A model generated the notes under the pieces. It did not search any database and was not told the DNA's origin. It was given only the letters and a program-made list of their open reading frames with translations. A program made the position numbers and the translations under genes. Positions 56,413-64,000 of a stretch of 64,000 nt of DNA are shown piece by piece. Every line of letters begins with the position of its first letter. Positions within the stretch are counted from its first letter, which is position 1. The DNA lies in contig NZ_JABBGA010000005.1 in assembly GCF_012927165.1 (NCBI RefSeq), forward strand, positions 62,001 through 126,000, written 5' to 3'. Source of the stretch: Zoogloea dura (GTDB taxonomy: Bacteria; Pseudomonadota; Gammaproteobacteria; Burkholderiales; Rhodocyclaceae).

Positions 56413-59300
56413 TGACCTGGTCCGTTCCCTTCCTGCAGGCGCGCCCGGCCGAAACCCCAGCCGGCGCAGAGGCAGATGCCGACGACGCATGGACGCGGCA
56501 CGTGTCGATGCTGGCTACGCATGGCATCAGCGAGCCCGGCAGTGCGCTGGCCGTCCGCCGCCGCAAGCCGGCCACCGAGGCGGACGCCCAGGCGCTCTAC
56601 GGCGTGGCCCCGTCCTTCGCCGATCTGTTGCCCTGGGTGGAATACCTGAACGAGTCGAAGTGCATGCTGCTGGAAGACGGCCAGTCGGTCGCCGCGTTCT
56701 TTGAATTGGCGCCGGTCGGCACCGAGGGTCGCGAACTGGCCTGGCTGTGGCAGGCGCGCGATGCGCTGGAGAACGCGCTGCAAGACTCCTTCGACGAACT
56801 CGACGAGAACCCCTGGGTGGTCCAGCTCTACGCCCAGGACGAGGCGAACTGGGACGGCTATCTGCGCGGGCTGGCCAGCTACGTGCGGCCACGCGCCCGG
56901 GGCAGCGCCTTCAGCGAATTCTACCTGCGCTTCTTCGCCCACCACCTGCGCGCGATCGCCAAGCCCGGCGGCCTGTTCGAGGACACCACGGTGACACGCC
57001 TGCCATGGCGCGGCCAAGTCCGGCGCGTGCGCATGGTGGTCTACCGGCGTACCCCGACCACCGCGTCGTCGCGGCGCGGCCAGTCCCCCGGGCAGGCCCT
57101 GGCCACGATCTGCGACCGGCTCGCCGGCGGGCTCGCGAACGCGGGCGTGAAGGCGCGGCGCATGAACGCCGCCGACATCCACGACTGGCTGTTGCGCTGG
57201 TTCAATCCCCACCCGACGCTGCTGGGGCCGAGCGCCGAGGATCGGGAGCGCTTCTATGCGCTGACCCGCTATCCCGAGGAGACGGAAGAGGGTGAGATCG
57301 AGCTGGCCAGCGGCGACTTCGCGCAACGCCTGTTCTTCGGCCAGCCGGGCTCGGACGTGGGCAACGGCACTTGGCTCTTCGACGGCATGCCACACCGGGT
57401 GATCGTGATGGACCGCCTGCGCATGCCGCCGCCAACGGGCCACATCACCGGCGAGACCCGCAAGGGCGGTGATGCGGTCAATGCGCTGTTCGACCAGATG
57501 CCGGAAGACACGGTGATGTGCCTCACGCTGGTCGCCACGCCCCAGGACGTGCTGGAAGCGTACCTGAACCACCTGAGCAGGAAGTCGGTCGGCGAGACGC
57601 TCGCTTCGGAGCAGACCCGCCAGGACGTGCAGCACGCGCGCAGCCTGATCGGCAGCGCGCACAAGCTCTATCGCGGGGCGCTGGCGTTCTTCCTGCGCGG
57701 GCGCGATCTGGCGCAGCTCGACGCCCGCGGCCTGCAACTGGTCAATGTCATGCTCAATGCTGGTCTACAGCCGGTGCGCGAGGAAGACGAGGTGGCGCCG
57801 CTCAACAGCTACCTGCGCTGGCTGCCCTGCATCTTCGACCCGGCCCTCGACAGGCGCCAGTGGTACACCCAGCTCATGTTCGTGCAGCACGCCGCGAACC
57901 TCGCGCCGGTCTGGGGCCGCAGCCAGGGGACGGGGCATCCGGGCATCACCTTCTTCAACCGCGGCGGCGGACCGATCACCTTCGATCCCTTGAATCGCCT
58001 CGACCGGCAGATGAACGCGCACCTGTTCCTGTTCGGCCCCACCGGCTCGGGCAAGAGCGCCACGCTCAACAACATCCTGAACCAGGTGACGGCGATCTAC
58101 CGGCCGCGCCTCTTCATCGTCGAGGCGGGCAACAGCTTCGGCCTCTTCGGCGACTTCGCGGCGCGGCTGGGCCTCACGGTGCATCGCGTAAAGCTCGCAC
58201 CCGGCGCAGGGGTCAGCCTCGCCCCGTTCGCCGACGCACACCGCCTGGTGGAAACGCCCAGCCAGGTGCAGACGCTGGATGCTGATGACCTGGACGAAGA
58301 CCGCGACGAGGTAGCGCAGGTCGCCGATGCCGACGAGCAGCGCGACGTGCTGGGCGAACTGGAGATTACCGCGCGGCTGATGATCACCGGTGGCGAGGAC
58401 AAGGAAGAGGCTCGCATGACGCGCGCCGACCGCAGCCTGATCCGCCAGTGCATCCTCGATGCGTCTCAGCGCTGCGTGGCGGAGAAGCGCACCGTGCTCA
58501 CGCGCGACGTGCGCGACGCGCTGCGCGAACGCGCCCGCGATGCGACGCTGCCGGAGGCACGGCGCACCCGGCTGCTGGAGATGGCCGACGCCATGGACAT
58601 GTTCTGCCAGGGTGTCGACGGCGAGATGTTCGACCGTCCCGGCACACCCTGGCCCGAGGCCGATATCACGATCGTGGACCTGGCGACCTTCGCCCGCGAG
58701 GGCTACAACGCCCAGCTCTCGATTGCCTACATCAGCCTCATCAACTCGGTGAACAACATCGCCGAACGCGATCAGTTCCTCGGACGACCGATCATCAATG
58801 TCACCGACGAGGGCCACATCATCACCAAGAACCCGCTGCTCGCGCCCTACGTGGTCAAGATCACCAAGATGTGGCGCAAGCTCGGCGCCTGGTACTGGCT
58901 GGCGACCCAGAACATCGACGACCTGCCCAAGGCGGCCGAACCGATGCTCAACATGATCGAGTGGTGGATCTGCCTCTCCATGCCCCCGGACGAGGTGGAG
59001 AAGATCGCGCGCTTCCGCGAGCTGAACCCGGCGCAGAAGGCGCTGATGCTCTCCGCCCGCAAGGAGGCCGGCAAATTTAGCGAAGGCGTGATCCTCTCGA
59101 AGTCGATGGAGGTGCTGTTCCGCGCGGTGCCGCCCAGTCTGTACCTAGCGCTGGCCCAAACCGAGCCGGAGGAGAAGGCCGAGCGCTACCAATTGATGCA
59201 GCAGTACGGCATCGGCGAGCTGGATGCCGCCTTCAAAGTGGCCGAGAAAATCGACCATGCCCGCGGCATCGAGTCGCTGGCGCTCGATACGCTGGCGTGA
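56412..59300 (+). CDS. conjugative transfer ATPase, VirB4/TraC-like (TIGR03744)
   Basis: The 962-residue protein has an N-terminal VirB4-type domain, a Walker A motif LFGPTGSGKSATLNN (GPTGSGKS at 542-549), a long insertion with acidic DEDRDEVAQVADADEQRD, and C-terminal motifs including DITIVDLATFAREGYN, INVTDEGHIITKN and WYWLATQNIDDLPK. It is the assembly ATPase of the mating channel. Full length for the family. Confidence 0.95.
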   Translation: MTWSVPFLQARPAETPAGAEADADDAWTRHVSMLATHGISEPGSALAVRRRKPATEADAQALYGVAPSFADLLPWVEYLNESKCMLLEDGQSVAAFFELAPVGTEGRELAWLWQARDALENALQDSFDELDENPWVVQLYAQDEANWDGYLRGLASYVRPRARGSAFSEFYLRFFAHHLRAIAKPGGLFEDTTVTRLPWRGQVRRVRMVVYRRTPTTASSRRGQSPGQALATICDRLAGGLANAGVKARRMNAADIHDWLLRWFNPHPTLLGPSAEDRERFYALTRYPEETEEGEIELASGDFAQRLFFGQPGSDVGNGTWLFDGMPHRVIVMDRLRMPPPTGHITGETRKGGDAVNALFDQMPEDTVMCLTLVATPQDVLEAYLNHLSRKSVGETLASEQTRQDVQHARSLIGSAHKLYRGALAFFLRGRDLAQLDARGLQLVNVMLNAGLQPVREEDEVAPLNSYLRWLPCIFDPALDRRQWYTQLMFVQHAANLAPVWGRSQGTGHPGITFFNRGGGPITFDPLNRLDRQMNAHLFLFGPTGSGKSATLNNILNQVTAIYRPRLFIVEAGNSFGLFGDFAARLGLTVHRVKLAPGAGVSLAPFADAHRLVETPSQVQTLDADDLDEDRDEVAQVADADEQRDVLGELEITARLMITGGEDKEEARMTRADRSLIRQCILDASQRCVAEKRTVLTRDVRDALRERARDATLPEARRTRLLEMADAMDMFCQGVDGEMFDRPGTPWPEADITIVDLATFAREGYNAQLSIAYISLINSVNNIAERDQFLGRPIINVTDEGHIITKNPLLAPYVVKITKMWRKLGAWYWLATQNIDDLPKAAEPMLNMIEWWICLSMPPDEVEKIARFRELNPAQKALMLSARKEAGKFSEGVILSKSMEVLFRAVPPSLYLALAQTEPEEKAERYQLMQQYGIGELDAAFKVAEKIDHARGIESLALDTLA

Positions 59301-59313
59301 CGGGGAGGCGGCA

Positions 59314-60066
59314 ATGCACCTGCCCGGATTCGTACGATCCCGCCGTTTCATTCTGCTCGCGTTGCTGACAGCCGCCTTGCTTCTGCTCGCCGCCTTGTCC
59401 TTCCTGCGCCCGCGTGCCACGGCACAAGTTGAAACCCGCCCTCTAAGCTCCACAGAGACGGTGCCGTCTGTACCTTCACCACCATCCAGGCCACCCTGGC
59501 GCTATGGCCGGCCCGATGCGCGTTTCACGGTGGTTGAGTATGCCGATCTGGAGTGTCCGTTCTGTCGAACCTATTTCCCGGTACTCAAGCACTGGATCGA
59601 TGGACATCCAGAAATGAGCTGGCAATGGCATCACCTGCCGCTGGCCATGCATGAACCGGCGGCCTCCGCCGAGGCACGCCTGGTCGAGTGCATCGGTGAG
59701 GCCGGCGGCCCCGCCGCGTTCTGGCAGGCCGTAGACTGGGTCTACGCGAACACGCGTGGCGACGGGCAGGGGCTGCCCGAAGGGCTGCGCTATCCCGACC
59801 TCACGCCTGCCGCGCAGCAGTGTCTCGCCAGTGATCGGCCCGACGCGGTGATCCACGCCCAGGTTGAGGAGGCGGTAAAGAACGGCGTTTCCGCTACGCC
59901 GGCGCTGCAACTACGTGACCGGGAGACCGGCAAGGCTCTCTTGTTGCACGGCTCCGTCGAGGGCGATGCTCTGCTGTCTGCTCTCGATCTGCTCACTGCG
60001 AGCGGCACCACCGGCTTGCCATCGAAGGAAATGCCAGCCGACTCTGTCGGCGACATGCCCAGGTAG
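59314..60066 (+). CDS. DsbC/DsbA-like periplasmic thioredoxin protein
   Basis: The 250-residue protein has an uncleaved or signal-anchor N-terminus (FILLALLTAALLLLAALSFL) and a DsbA-type fold with active site DLECPFCRTYFPVLK (CPFC) and a cis-Pro loop VSATPALQL. It probably makes disulfides in cysteine-rich secretion proteins such as TIGR03755/03756. Its last 10 codons overlap RNA element copy E, an unusual coding/structure overlap. Confidence 0.9.
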   Translation: MHLPGFVRSRRFILLALLTAALLLLAALSFLRPRATAQVETRPLSSTETVPSVPSPPSRPPWRYGRPDARFTVVEYADLECPFCRTYFPVLKHWIDGHPEMSWQWHHLPLAMHEPAASAEARLVECIGEAGGPAAFWQAVDWVYANTRGDGQGLPEGLRYPDLTPAAQQCLASDRPDAVIHAQVEEAVKNGVSATPALQLRDRETGKALLLHGSVEGDALLSALDLLTASGTTGLPSKEMPADSVGDMPR

Positions 60067-60104
60067 CCATCGATCTTCAAGGCTACGGTGCGGCTCGACC
60101 GCAC
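60037..60104 (+). ncRNA. three-hairpin RNA element, copy E
   Basis: Hairpin 1 is GCCGAC-tct-GTCGGC (60037-60051). The linker GACATGCCCAG follows. Hairpin 2 is GTAGCC (60063-60068) with GGCTAC (60081-60086), 12-base loop ending CTTCAA. Hairpin 3 is GTGCGG (60088-60093) with CCGCAC (60099-60104). Hairpin 1 lies inside the end of the thioredoxin gene. It leads radC, 34-45 kb from the other copies, which shows the element is mobile or selected rather than a local duplication. Confidence 0.78.
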
Positions 60105-60201
60105 TGATCGAACCCGTTCGCTTCGCATCCTCGCCTGCGAACAGCCGCCGCGTTTGTGGCGGTGGATGCCTCTTCTTCCTCTGTTCCATCCCCGTCGTCC
60201 T

Positions 60202-60254
60202 TTGGAGGGTTTGCCCTCCTGGGGCATACGCCCTCCAATCTCATCCATTGGAGG
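60202..60254 (+). promoter_or_regulatory. radC leader with alternative pairing
   Basis: TTGGAGGG (60202-60209) can pair fully with CCCTCCAA (60231-60238), or form a local hairpin through GGAGGG (60204-60209) with CCCTCC (60214-60219). CCTCCAAT (60232-60239) can instead pair with ATTGGAGG (60247-60254), which contains the radC ribosome binding site. Pairing of the first arm with the distal arm frees the site; the local hairpin leaves it hidden. Confidence 0.65.
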
Positions 60255-60260
60255 TTCGCC

Positions 60261-60755
60261 ATGTCTTGTGTCGTCGCCGATTCCCGCCCGGAGTCGCTTA
60301 CCCTGATCGCCGCCCAGCACGAAGGCTGGATCATCCAGCAGGCCATTAACTTGCTGGAGAAACGCATCTTCAAAGCCGGGGCGTTGCTGGACAGTCCTGC
60401 CGCCGTGCGTGACTACCTGCGCCTGAAACTGGTCGTGGAGCCCAACGAAGTCTTCGCTGTCGTGTTCCTCGACAGCCAGCACCAGGTGCTCGCCTACGAG
60501 CCGTTGTTCAAGGGTTCAGTCGACCAAACCTCGGTATACCCGCGGGTGGTCGTCCAGCGCGCCTTGGCCCTCAACGCGTCGGCGCTGATCCTGGCGCACC
60601 AGCATCCCTCTGGGGTGACCGAGCCTTCGACCGCTGATCGCTCGCTCACGGATCGACTCAAAGCCGCTCTGGCCATTGTCGATGTCCGGGTGGTGGACCA
60701 CTTCATCGTCGGCAAGGGCAAGCCGTACTCCTTCGCTGAGGCCGGTCTGCTGTAG
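60261..60755 (+). CDS. radC: RadC-family JAB-domain protein
   Basis: The 164-residue protein is the MPN/JAB domain alone, with no N-terminal helix-hairpin-helix. It has EVFAVVFLDSQHQVLAYEPLFKG, RALALNASALILAHQHPSG (the metal-binding HQHPSG with a later Asp in ADRSLTDRL) and DHFIVGKGKPYSFAEAGLL. ICE-borne RadC proteins are common; their role (DNA processing or deubiquitinase-like peptidase fold) is unsettled. It is led by RNA element copy E and ended by a strong terminator. Confidence 0.92.
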   Translation: MSCVVADSRPESLTLIAAQHEGWIIQQAINLLEKRIFKAGALLDSPAAVRDYLRLKLVVEPNEVFAVVFLDSQHQVLAYEPLFKGSVDQTSVYPRVVVQRALALNASALILAHQHPSGVTEPSTADRSLTDRLKAALAIVDVRVVDHFIVGKGKPYSFAEAGLL

Positions 60756-60790
60756 CTCCCCGCTGTCCCGGCATCCGCCGTTCATCCCAA

Positions 60791-60817
60791 TGGGAGCCCT
60801 CGGGCTCCCATACTTTT
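60791..60817 (+). terminator. rho-independent terminator after radC
   Basis: TGGGAGCC (60791-60798) pairs with GGCTCCCA (60803-60810) around a 4-base loop, followed by tactttt. Confidence 0.8.
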
Positions 60818-60922
60818 GCAGCACTCCTGAAAAATGGGGACTCCCCGGCAACGGATTCTTTGTCGCTCCGCACACGCTCTTGGTTTCGACTACAGCCTGT
60901 ATCGACCCCCCGGAGGCGCGAC

Positions 60923-61375
60923 ATGCTGTTTTCATCTCACGGCTTTCTTCCTGGCTCACCGTCGTGGCAATCCATGGCTGCCGTAGTGGTGACGGGGTTG
61001 TGCATGGTCTTGTTGAGCGGGGTAGCACTGGCCGACGTGCTGGTCGTAACCGACAGCCGTCACCCGATCCAGCGCATGGGTGGTGAACGTGTCATAGAAC
61101 TGGACCTCCCAGCCCGGATCGAAGCCGAACTGTCGACGGGGCTACCGGCCGATCCGGGGCGGGCCGAGGCAATCATGCAGCAGCGATTGCGTGAGGGCAA
61201 CGAGACGTTGCAACGCCACATTGGGCTTGCCTACCAGGATGTTGCCGAAGCTTGGGGCTTGGGTATCGTCAAGATTCCCGCAGTGGTGGTCGATCGACGC
61301 TACGTGATCTACGGCGAGCCCAACGTGGCGCGTGCCGCCGCCCGTATCGATGCCTATCGGAGCGCGCGGCCATGA
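60923..61375 (+). CDS. ICE secretion protein, TIGR03757 family
   Basis: The 150-residue protein starts after CGGAGG and has a signal peptide (residues 18-37). The mature part, VLVVTDSRHPIQRMGGERVIELDLPARIE cut by turns, and VAEAWGLGIVKIPAVVVDRRYVIYG, is thioredoxin-like and matches TIGR03757 (TrbC/TraW-type). It is periplasmic. It overlaps the next gene by 4 bases. Confidence 0.9.
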   Translation: MLFSSHGFLPGSPSWQSMAAVVVTGLCMVLLSGVALADVLVVTDSRHPIQRMGGERVIELDLPARIEAELSTGLPADPGRAEAIMQQRLREGNETLQRHIGLAYQDVAEAWGLGIVKIPAVVVDRRYVIYGEPNVARAAARIDAYRSARP

Positions 61376-62322
61376 CCCGTCTGTCAACAGCGCCGTCCCA
61401 ACGCTTGCGGACAGTCATGGCTTCGCTGTTGCTATGCGGAGCCACGTCGAGCTTCGCGCTGAACACGGCGACCATCACTTCATCGTCCTTGTCGCCTGAT
61501 TGCCTGGAATACCGCGTTGTCGGTGTCTGCTACTGGTTGTTCTGCACCATGTTCGGTTGCTCGGTACGCACCTCGGTCAAGGTTCGCCACTACGTTCCCG
61601 ATGCGGTGGTATCCAGCTATTCGAACACCGGCGCGAACCCGTGGGGGGAAGTGCGGGCGATGAGCACGCCCAATTCCATGGCGCAGGCCGGCGGCGATGG
61701 CACCACGAACCACGACAACGAGAACAACCTCGCCAAGTTCAAGAACGCCGATGTGATCGGGCATCCCGGTGGCTCGGTGTTCAGCCAGTTCGCCAGCGCT
61801 TCCGGCTACACCTGTCAGGGAGCCGGCGCAGCCTTCATGCCCTACCTGCTGAGCACGCTCGACACGCTGGCCTGGCGCTACTACATCCCCGAGATGGTGT
61901 TCCCGGAAGCGCTCATTCCCGGTATGCGTGAGATCGGAAGCTACGCCAGCGCCAACCTGTGGGGCAGCGTCTACCCACGCGGCGGCTTCCTGCATCAAAC
62001 CGACGACTACAAGAGCGGCGCGGTGGTGGTGCAGCGCGCGGGTGACATCGTGACCCGGCGTGGTCAGATCCACGTTTATCAGCCGCTGCTTGCGAATGCG
62101 CGCGATGGCTACTGGCCGGCTGGGGCGTTGATGGAGGGCGACGCTTCCACCGGCAAGTGGCAGGAACTGACGCCCACACTTTCCAGCACTTGTGCCGTCT
62201 TCCCTCACAGCAACACGCGCGTACAAGCGCAGCAAGGCGACTACGCCTGGGCGCTGTGGCGGCCCTATGCCTGCTGCCAGCGCCGTGGGCAGGTTTTCCT
62301 CGGTAGCGTTGATTTCCAGTGA
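61372..62322 (+). CDS. ICE secretion protein, TIGR03756 family (TraU-like)
   Basis: The 316-residue protein has a signal peptide (residues 14-29) and a cysteine-rich mature region with CLEYRVVGVCYWLFCTMFGC, VKVRHYVPDAVVSSY, and PYACCQRRGQVFLGSVDFQ at the end. It matches TraU, which helps pilus extension and mating-pair stability; its many cysteines fit the nearby DsbA-like protein. Confidence 0.92.
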   Translation: MTRLSTAPSQRLRTVMASLLLCGATSSFALNTATITSSSLSPDCLEYRVVGVCYWLFCTMFGCSVRTSVKVRHYVPDAVVSSYSNTGANPWGEVRAMSTPNSMAQAGGDGTTNHDNENNLAKFKNADVIGHPGGSVFSQFASASGYTCQGAGAAFMPYLLSTLDTLAWRYYIPEMVFPEALIPGMREIGSYASANLWGSVYPRGGFLHQTDDYKSGAVVVQRAGDIVTRRGQIHVYQPLLANARDGYWPAGALMEGDASTGKWQELTPTLSSTCAVFPHSNTRVQAQQGDYAWALWRPYACCQRRGQVFLGSVDFQ

Positions 62323-62332
62323 GGTGCCCGCG

Positions 62333-63733
62333 ATGAAGGTGTCCTTTTCCCACATCACTCAGCGAGCCAGGCTCTACACCCTGGCCGTTGCGCTCGCCTG
62401 TGCCGTCATGGCAGCGGGCGTCGCTTGGGCGCAGACCCGCATCAATCCCAGGGGCGTCAGTGTGAATGGCAGCGTCATCGGCGACGACGTGCTCTACAGC
62501 ATCGGTGGCGGCCGGGCCGTTTCCATGGGTGGTGCGGGAAACATGCAGAGCATCGGCGTCGGTGTCGGTTGGAACAGCAACCTGATCTGCGGAAACATGA
62601 GCATCACGACCACGCTGCAGAACCAGCTCAATGGCATCACCAACGGCTTCCAGGCGATCATGAGCACGGTGATCCAGAACGCCACCAGTGCCGTGGCGTC
62701 GCTGCCGGCGCTGATCATCCAGCGTGCCGATCCGGGCCTCTACAACCTACTCACCAACGGCGTCCTGCAGGCTCGCCTGGACTTCGACCGCTCGAAGATG
62801 ACCTGCCGGGCCATCGCCAACCGCCTCGCGGACATGGCGGGCGGCCAGGCAGGCTGGGACCAACTCGCTGAGGGCATGGCGCTGCGCGATGCGGTGAGCA
62901 GCACCGATGCCGTGTCGGCCGTCGAGCAGGCCGAGTCGAACAGGGGCAACAACGGCGTGCCCTGGGTCGGCGGCGGCAACGCGGGCGGCTCGGGCCAGGG
63001 GTCGATCAAGGTGGTGGGCGACGTGACGCGCGCAGGCTACAACCTGCTCAACGGGCGCAGTGTGACGGACACCTCGTCGATCTCTCGCGCCACCTGCGGC
63101 AACCGGCTGACCTGCCAGACCTGGTCCTCGCCTGGTGCGGCTGCAGCCTGGGCGACGCGCGTGCTGGGCGAGCGTGAGCAGCGCACCTGCGAAAGCTGCA
63201 CCAAGACCCAAACCACGCCCGGTGTCGGGCTCACACCGGTGATCCAGGAGGAGTACGAGACCAAGCTGCAGGCGTTGCAGGAACTGGTGACCGGCGCCAA
63301 GCCGACGACGGTGGCGAACCTGGAAGCGGCCGGCAGCAACTCGCTGCCGATCACCCGCGGCGTGATCGAGGCCCTGCGTGACGAGCCCGACCAGGATCTG
63401 CTGGGCAAGCGCCTGGCCTCGGAGGCGGCGCTGTCCAGCGTGCTGGAGAAGGCACTGCTGTTGCAGCGGACGCTGCTGACCGGCAAGAAGGAGCCCAACG
63501 TCGCGGCCAACGAGCTGGCCGTGAAGGCGGTCGATCAGGAGAACGGCGCGCTGGAGCAGGAGATCAGCAATCTCAAGACTGAACTCGAATTGCGGCGCAC
63601 GCTGGCGGGCAACTCCGCGATGGCCATCGTCCAGCGCCACGGCACGCGCGCCGGCGGCTCGCGCGGCATCTTCGAGGGCGACACCACGCGCGACCGCCTC
63701 AAGGAAGTCCAGAAACCCCGGAGCACACCATGA
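62333..63733 (+). CDS. ICE secretion protein, TIGR03755 family (TraH-like)
   Basis: The 466-residue protein has a signal peptide (residues 12-33, ...GVAWA). It has a Gly-rich beta start (YSIGGGRAVSMGGAGNM), conserved cysteines, and coiled coils near 345-375 and 430-465 (QENGALEQEISNLKTELELRR). It matches TIGR03755, the TraH-type periplasmic protein of this system. It overlaps the next gene by 4 bases. Confidence 0.9.
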   Translation: MKVSFSHITQRARLYTLAVALACAVMAAGVAWAQTRINPRGVSVNGSVIGDDVLYSIGGGRAVSMGGAGNMQSIGVGVGWNSNLICGNMSITTTLQNQLNGITNGFQAIMSTVIQNATSAVASLPALIIQRADPGLYNLLTNGVLQARLDFDRSKMTCRAIANRLADMAGGQAGWDQLAEGMALRDAVSSTDAVSAVEQAESNRGNNGVPWVGGGNAGGSGQGSIKVVGDVTRAGYNLLNGRSVTDTSSISRATCGNRLTCQTWSSPGAAAAWATRVLGEREQRTCESCTKTQTTPGVGLTPVIQEEYETKLQALQELVTGAKPTTVANLEAAGSNSLPITRGVIEALRDEPDQDLLGKRLASEAALSSVLEKALLLQRTLLTGKKEPNVAANELAVKAVDQENGALEQEISNLKTELELRRTLAGNSAMAIVQRHGTRAGGSRGIFEGDTTRDRLKEVQKPRSTP

Positions 63734-64000
63734 CCGGCCGCACGTGGCTGCGGCCTACGTGGCTGTTCAACCGCCGGGTGGGCGTCGCACTGCTGTGGGC
63801 GCTGCTGGTGGCCGGAATCGCGGTGGCAGTGAACGTCGCCGGCATTCATGTCGTCGGCGGTATTGATGGCTGGGAGCGCTGGCTGCACGCGCATTCCGCC
63901 CACTTCCTCGTCTGGCGGCTTTTTCTCTACGCGGCGACGGCCTATGGCTGGTGGTGGATGCGGAAGCGCCTGCGGCAACGCGAGCCGTCAGCCGAAACGC
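63730..64000 (+). CDS. ICE membrane protein (runs off the window)
   Basis: The 5' 90 codons are present. The frame begins MTGRTWLRPTWLFNRRVGVALLWALLVAG cut by turns and has two membrane segments (about residues 17-36 and 60-78). It starts in the stop of the TIGR03755 gene, so it belongs to the secretion operon. The end is outside the window, and the family cannot be fixed. Confidence 0.8.
   Translation, partial: MTGRTWLRPTWLFNRRVGVALLWALLVAGIAVAVNVAGIHVVGGIDGWERWLHAHSAHFLVWRLFLYAATAYGWWWMRKRLRQREPSAET

Larger units (their letters stand above)
3053..64000. mobile_element. ICEclc/PAGI-2/PFGI-1-type integrative and conjugative element (incomplete)
   Basis: From the tRNA-Gly remnant to the right edge the gene order follows the conserved core of this ICE family: AlpA-ParA-small protein-ParB-DUF2857-STY4528, then PFL_4669-DUF3158-SSB-topoisomerase III, DUF3085-DUF3577-DUF3275-DUF932, and the type-G secretion genes. 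Nearly all genes are on one strand. The relaxase and integrase are not in the window and should lie further right. Cargo at 32733-51216 interrupts the secretion genes between the TIGR03747 and RAQPRD proteins. Confidence 0.93.

Noticed and set aside
1-64000. CRISPR arrays, rRNA and intact tRNA genes
   Set aside because: No regularly spaced repeats, no rRNA stretches and no complete cloverleaf seen; the only tRNA sequence is the 3' remnant at 3053-3075.

Overview
The window is high-G+C proteobacterial DNA. It holds a short chromosomal flank (1 to about 3050) and then the first ~61 kb of a large integrative and conjugative element (ICE) of the ICEclc / PAGI-2 / PFGI-1 type, which continues past the right edge. 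The gene types and codon use suggest a betaproteobacterium, possibly Rhodocyclales-like (inference). The flank carries a PAS-domain protein, an RlmI-type methyltransferase, a small unknown protein and a broken HTH regulator gene. At 3053-3075 lies the 3' end of a tRNA-Gly gene in reverse orientation. Its CCA side faces the chromosome, as expected for attR of an element inserted into tRNA-Gly. The intact tRNA and the integrase should lie beyond 64 kb.

The ICE core runs as follows. 3727-9398 is a regulation and partition block: a conserved regulator-like protein, AlpA, ParA, a HicA-like small protein, a ParB-like protein, a DUF2857 protein and an STY4528 replication protein. 9465-10677 holds an XRE repressor divergent from an orphan histidine kinase. 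11076-15044 encodes a PFL_4669 protein, a DUF3158 protein, an SSB-like protein and topoisomerase III. 15832-26410 is a series of separately led genes (DUF3085, DUF3577/STY4534, DUF3275, DUF932, a DUF6094-type methyltransferase, a SNF2-type helicase and several unknowns). 26630-32650 and 51462-64000 encode the PFGI-1 (MPF-G) type IV secretion machinery: PilL-like lipoprotein, TIGR03759, transglycosylase, TIGR03765, TraD, TIGR03747, then RAQPRD, TIGR03758, 03745, 03750, 03746, 03749, 03752, 03751, the VirB4-like ATPase, a DsbC-like thioredoxin, RadC, TIGR03757, 03756, 03755 and a partial membrane protein.

The secretion block is split by an 18.5 kb cargo (32733-51216), all on the + strand. In order it encodes an AbrB-like protein, a DUF4007 protein, a 1152-residue P-loop ATPase, a DndC/SspD-like PAPS-reductase-family sulfurtransferase, a kinase-like protein with two GHKL ATPase domains, an oversized receiver-domain protein, and a translationally coupled triplet resembling DptF-DptG-DptH (ATPase, unknown, 1757-residue FtsK/HerA-like motor). 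No DndA, DndD, DndE, SspB or SspE is visible. I read it as a candidate composite anti-phage system combining sulfur-based DNA modification, a two-component-like relay and a Dpt-like restriction module. This is the most interesting part of the window.

The second notable feature is regulatory RNA. Five copies of a three-hairpin RNA element, with compensating base changes, sit before separate ICE genes (15628, 17495, 19118, 21630, 60037). Each is followed by a leader in which one G-rich arm can pair with either of two C-rich arms, the second of which overlaps sequence that hides the ribosome binding site. Two further genes carry the switch-like part alone. A third theme is a perfect 17-bp palindrome found three times in the core, with a related 16-bp version near attR; it is a candidate operator for an ICE master regulator.
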